DNA from: Gammaproteobacteria bacterium | GTDB taxonomy: Bacteria > Pseudomonadota > Gammaproteobacteria > UBA6429 | Length of the DNA: 19,035 bases | Assembly (NCBI GenBank): GCA_030635835.1 | Contig: DAOVYB010000009.1 | Coordinates: 1-19,035, forward strand | Direction of reading: 5' to 3' | Shown: piece by piece, positions 16,356 through 19,035 of the stretch | How positions within the stretch are numbered: the stretch's first letter is position 1 | Layout: every line of letters begins with the position of its first letter | Translations under genes and position numbers: made by a program | The notes under the pieces: model-generated | Seen by the model: the letters and a program-made list of their open reading frames with translations, nothing else | What the model was told of the DNA's origin: nothing | Databases searched by the model: none

Positions 16356-18221
16356 ATGGCTCTTTTACAAATAAGCGAACCAGGACAATCCACTAATCCA
16401 CATGAGCACCGTTTGGCGGCGGGTATTGATTTAGGTACAACCAATTCTCTTATTGCCTCTGTTAAAAGTGGTTTAGCTGAAACGTTGCCTGATGATCAAG
16501 GTAATCATTCTTTACCTTCAATTGTTCGTTACACTGAAAGTGAAATTATTGTAGGTAGCAATGCAAAGTCTGCTGCAACAGAAGATCCTTTAAATACGAT
16601 TAGTTCAGTCAAACGTTATATGGGTCGTGGGCTTAGTGATATTAAGGAACTGGGTGGACGCCGGCCGTATGAATTTGTCGATGCTGATTCTGCCGTACCA
16701 CGTATTCATACGGTTAGCGGAGATGTTAGCCCGGTTGAAGTTTCTGCTGAAATATTAAAATCATTAAAGCTGACTGCTGAAGCTTCATTAGGTGATAGTT
16801 TAACGGGTGTTGTTATTACGGTTCCTGCTTATTTTGATGATGCGCAACGTCAGGCAACAAAAGATGCCGGTAAGCTGGCTGGCCTTAATGTTTTACGTTT
16901 ATTAAATGAACCGACTGCGGCAGCGGTTGCTTATGGTTTAGATAAACAGGCTGAAGGTGTTATAGCTGTTTATGATCTTGGTGGCGGAACTTTTGATATT
17001 TCTATTTTACGCTTAAATAAAGGTGTTTTTGAGGTTATGGCCACAGCAGGTGATACTGCATTAGGTGGTGATGATTTTGATTATGTTATAGCAAAATGGA
17101 TTATGGACGAAGCAGGAATAGATGATGATGCCAGCCATCATCAAATGCGTCGTTTAATGCGTGATGCCTGCAATGCTAAAGAAACCTTAACAAACTCGGA
17201 TGTTGCTGAACTAAATGTTGAGCTGGATAATGGCGCAAACTGGAGTGGTTCATTATCGCTGGAAAAATTTAATCAGTTAATTGCAACGTTAATTCAAAAA
17301 ACATTATTGCCCTGTCGTCGCGCTTTACGTGATGCAGGTGTTGATACTGCTGAAGTTCAGTCTGTCGTGATGGTAGGTGGCTCAACTCGCGTTCCTCATG
17401 TTCGAGATAAAGTGGCTGAGTTTTTTGAACAGCAACCTTTAACTGATATTAACCCTGACACGGTTGTCGCGATGGGTGCAGCAATTCAGGCAGATGTGCT
17501 GGTCGGCAATAAACCTGATGGTGATTTATTATTATTGGATGTCATTCCATTATCACTCGGGCTTGAAACTATGGGTGGTTTGGTTGAAAAAGTTATTTCA
17601 CGTAATACCACTATCCCTGTCGCACGTGCCCAGGATTTCACAACATTTAAAGATGGACAAACCGCAATGTCAATTCATGCTTTACAAGGTGAGCGTGAAT
17701 TAGTGAGTGATTGCCGTTCTTTAGGTCGTTTTGCATTACATGAAATACCGCCAATGGTTGCTGGTGCGGCTCGTATTCGTGTGACTTTTCAGGTTGATGC
17801 AGATGGCTTGCTATCCGTCACTGCACGTGAAGAAACAACAGGTGTAGAAAGTGGTATTGAAGTTAAACCTTCTTATGGTTTAACCGATACTGAAATAGAA
17901 ACCATGTTACGTGATTCGATTGAGCATGCAGAAGATGATGTTGCTGCGCGCATGTTGCGCGAACAACAGGTAGAAGCAGAACGGGTGTTAGAAGCGCTCG
18001 AAGCGGCTTTAGCAGATGATGGTGATTTATTAAATGCCGATGAACGTAAAGCGATCGATTTGGTAGCCGTTAAATTAGCTGAACTATCTAAAGGCAATGA
18101 ATTGCGTGCAATTAAAGATGCAATTGCTGAACTCGATAAAGCGGCAACAGAATTTGTGGCAAGACGTATGGATGGCAACATCAAAAAAGCGCTTGCCGGC
18201 CATAATGTAGATGAATTCTAA
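16356..18221 (+). CDS. hscA: Hsp70-class chaperone HscA
   Basis: HscA is the specialised Hsp70 that uses ATP to promote release of the Fe-S cluster from IscU. The 621-residue protein (E. coli, 616) has the ATPase domain from about residue 20 to 385: [64 protein letters not shown] and [15 protein letters not shown] substrate-binding domain follows ([34 protein letters not shown]), then a helical lid ending in NVDEF rather than the EEVD-like end of cytosolic Hsp70s. The ~19-residue tail before the ATPase domain is typical of HscA. The start at 16356 is supported by the family but has a weak ribosome site. Confidence 0.97.
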   Translation: MALLQISEPGQSTNPHEHRLAAGIDLGTTNSLIASVKSGLAETLPDDQGNHSLPSIVRYTESEIIVGSNAKSAATEDPLNTISSVKRYMGRGLSDIKELGGRRPYEFVDADSAVPRIHTVSGDVSPVEVSAEILKSLKLTAEASLGDSLTGVVITVPAYFDDAQRQATKDAGKLAGLNVLRLLNEPTAAAVAYGLDKQAEGVIAVYDLGGGTFDISILRLNKGVFEVMATAGDTALGGDDFDYVIAKWIMDEAGIDDDASHHQMRRLMRDACNAKETLTNSDVAELNVELDNGANWSGSLSLEKFNQLIATLIQKTLLPCRRALRDAGVDTAEVQSVVMVGGSTRVPHVRDKVAEFFEQQPLTDINPDTVVAMGAAIQADVLVGNKPDGDLLLLDVIPLSLGLETMGGLVEKVISRNTTIPVARAQDFTTFKDGQTAMSIHALQGERELVSDCRSLGRFALHEIPPMVAGAARIRVTFQVDADGLLSVTAREETTGVESGIEVKPSYGLTDTEIETMLRDSIEHAEDDVAARMLREQQVEAERVLEALEAALADDGDLLNADERKAIDLVAVKLAELSKGNELRAIKDAIAELDKAATEFVARRMDGNIKKALAGHNVDEF

Positions 18222-18226
18222 AGAAG

Positions 18227-18250
18227 TGTAGGTCGGTCTTCAGGCCGACA
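18227..18250. repeat. Palindromic repeat, family B (copy 2), between hscA and fdx
   Basis: TGTAGGTCGGTCTTCAGG then CCGACA. It forms a 7-bp hairpin GTCGGTC-TTCA-GGCCGAC (18232-18249). It matches the core of the yajC-secD copy, with paired base changes in the stem. It starts 5 bp after the hscA stop. Confidence 0.85.
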
Positions 18251-18305
18251 TTTTATAAGATGTTAGATGAAATTCTGACAGACTAACTTAAAGTAAATTG
18301 AGACG

Positions 18306-18644
18306 ATGACTAAACTAATTTTTCTCCCCCACGAAGAACTTTGTCCTGAAGGTGCGATGTTTGAAGTTGAACCCGGCGTCACTATTTGTGATGCGGCATT
18401 AGATAATGGGATTCATATTGAGCATTCATGTGAAAAATCCTGCGCCTGCACAACCTGTCATGTTTACATCCGTGAAGGTTTTGATGAACTGGAAGAATCA
18501 GCAGAGCTGGAAGATGATTTACTGGATAAGGCCTGGGGACTGGAACCTGATTCTCGATTAAGTTGTCAGGCAAAAGTTGGTGATAAGGATTTAGTTATTG
18601 AAATTCCCAAGTACACCATCAATATGGTGTCTGAAAATCATTAA
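18306..18644 (+). CDS. fdx: [2Fe-2S] ferredoxin of the Isc system
   Basis: Fdx supplies electrons for cluster assembly on IscU, probably by reducing the persulfide sulfur. The 112-residue adrenodoxin-type protein has its four ligands at the E. coli positions: C42, C48 and C51 in CEKSCACTTC, and C87 in SRLSCQAKV; C46 is the extra non-ligand cysteine usual in this family. The acidic stretch FDELEESAELEDDLLDKA provides the partner-binding helix. It is 84 bp after hscA, with a repeat between, and 15 bp before iscX. Confidence 0.97.
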   Translation: MTKLIFLPHEELCPEGAMFEVEPGVTICDAALDNGIHIEHSCEKSCACTTCHVYIREGFDELEESAELEDDLLDKAWGLEPDSRLSCQAKVGDKDLVIEIPKYTINMVSENH

Positions 18645-18659
18645 ACGCGAGGTCGTAAA

Positions 18660-18860
18660 ATGTCTCTAAAGTGGTTAGATAGCCTTGATATTGCGATTGC
18701 GCTTGATGAGGCGCATCCTGATGTGGACCCCCAATATGTCCGTTTTACCGATTTGCATGAGTGGATTTGTGGATTAGATGAGTTTGATGACGATCCGGAA
18801 AAATCAGGTGAAAAAATTCTGGAAGCGATTCAGGCCGCCTGGATTGATGAAAAAGATTAA
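18660..18860 (+). CDS. iscX: IscX, acidic regulator of IscS
   Basis: IscX is a small acidic protein that binds IscS and iron and tunes the rate of cluster assembly. It has 66 residues, the same as E. coli, with the family blocks [28 protein letters not shown] and [19 protein letters not shown] precedes the ATG. It is the last gene of the isc operon, 15 bp after fdx. No standard terminator follows; a palindromic repeat starts 37 bp downstream. Confidence 0.97.
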   Translation: MSLKWLDSLDIAIALDEAHPDVDPQYVRFTDLHEWICGLDEFDDDPEKSGEKILEAIQAAWIDEKD

Positions 18861-18897
18861 TTAACCTCGGCTTCATAGAAGAAAAGTATGTTAATAG

Positions 18898-18981
18898 GTA
18901 GCCCGAATGAAATGTAATCCGGGGAAACAGGTTTAAACTCTCTCTCCTCTCCCGGATTTCACTTCGCTGCATCCAGGCTAC
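18898..18981. repeat. Palindromic repeat after iscX (GTAGCCCG...CGGGCTAC type)
   Basis: The left arm GTAGCCCGAATGAA...AATCCGGG (18898-18923) and right arm CCCGGATTTCACTTCGCTGC...CCAGGCTAC (18951-18981) are imperfect reverse complements; the left arm lacks about five bases present in the right. This type is common between genes in gammaproteobacteria. Lying at the end of the isc operon, it could stabilise or end the transcript. Confidence 0.8.
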
Positions 18982-19018
18982 ATAATCCCTTTTTTTAAAT
19001 TACCTGCTAAAACTAACC

Positions 19019-19035
19019 AGGAGACCACGGCAATC
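19019..19035 (+). other. Ribosome-site-like AGGAGA near the window edge, probable next gene (ndk by synteny)
   Basis: AGGAGA at 19019-19024 suggests that another plus-strand gene starts at or just past the edge. In Pseudomonas-type order ndk follows iscX. The last codons ACG-GCA-ATC would read (M)AI, like the E. coli Ndk start, but no ATG is present and the spacing is short, so no gene is called. Confidence 0.3.

Noticed and set aside
17873..18184. 103-codon minus-strand frame within hscA
   Set aside because: Serine/alanine-rich antisense shadow of the HscA lid region, with no ribosome site or recognisable motif.
19027..19035. ACG start codon of ndk
   Set aside because: ACG-GCA-ATC would read MAI as in Ndk, but AGGAG is only three bases upstream and the gene body is outside the window, so it cannot be supported.

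Overview
This is about 19 kb of chromosome from a gammaproteobacterium with moderately low GC and no enteric gene order. Evidence for the class is the close match of many proteins to their E. coli counterparts (Tgt, IscS, IscU, IscR, Fdx and IscX share residue numbering of their key residues) and a gene order, tRNA-Leu / queA-tgt-yajC-secD-secF / suhB / trmJ-cysE-iscR-iscS-iscU-iscA-hscB-hscA-fdx-iscX, that resembles the order I know from Pseudomonas-type genomes. I cannot place it below class level from this sequence.

Layout. (1) 1-1635: the 3' part of a large protein that looks like the 2-hydroxyacyl-CoA dehydratase / activase-related iron-sulfur family. It is cut by the window edge and converges on a tRNA-Leu(CAA) gene on the minus strand. 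(2) 1976-7608: an operon for queuosine tRNA modification (queA, tgt) and the accessory protein-export complex (yajC, secD, secF), ended by a clear rho-independent terminator. (3) 7609-10059: an accessory-looking patch with an OmpA-like gene remnant, an orphan secreted protein with its own terminator, a small six-cysteine membrane protein, an 89-residue protein of unknown function and a nested palindromic repeat. (4) 10060-11850: divergent suhB (minus) and trmJ (plus). (5) 11942-18860: cysE with a strong promoter, then the complete isc Fe-S assembly operon. The window ends just before another gene, probably ndk by synteny.

How the genes work together. CysE makes O-acetylserine for cysteine synthesis. 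IscS takes sulfur from cysteine and passes it to the IscU scaffold with electrons from Fdx. HscB/HscA release the cluster, IscA acts as a carrier, IscX modulates IscS, and IscR senses cluster supply and represses the operon through a site seen upstream of it. QueA and Tgt act in the same tRNA wobble-base pathway. YajC, SecD and SecF form one membrane complex with SecYEG.

The most unusual trait is the number of palindromic intergenic repeats. At least six kinds occur in 19 kb. Two kinds are present twice. Several sit between genes of the same operon (queA/tgt, yajC/secD, iscU/iscA, hscB/hscA, hscA/fdx), where they could affect transcript processing and subunit ratios. One of them supplies the stop codon of iscU. 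I found no CRISPR array, no transposase or integrase, and no complete defence or new multi-gene system.
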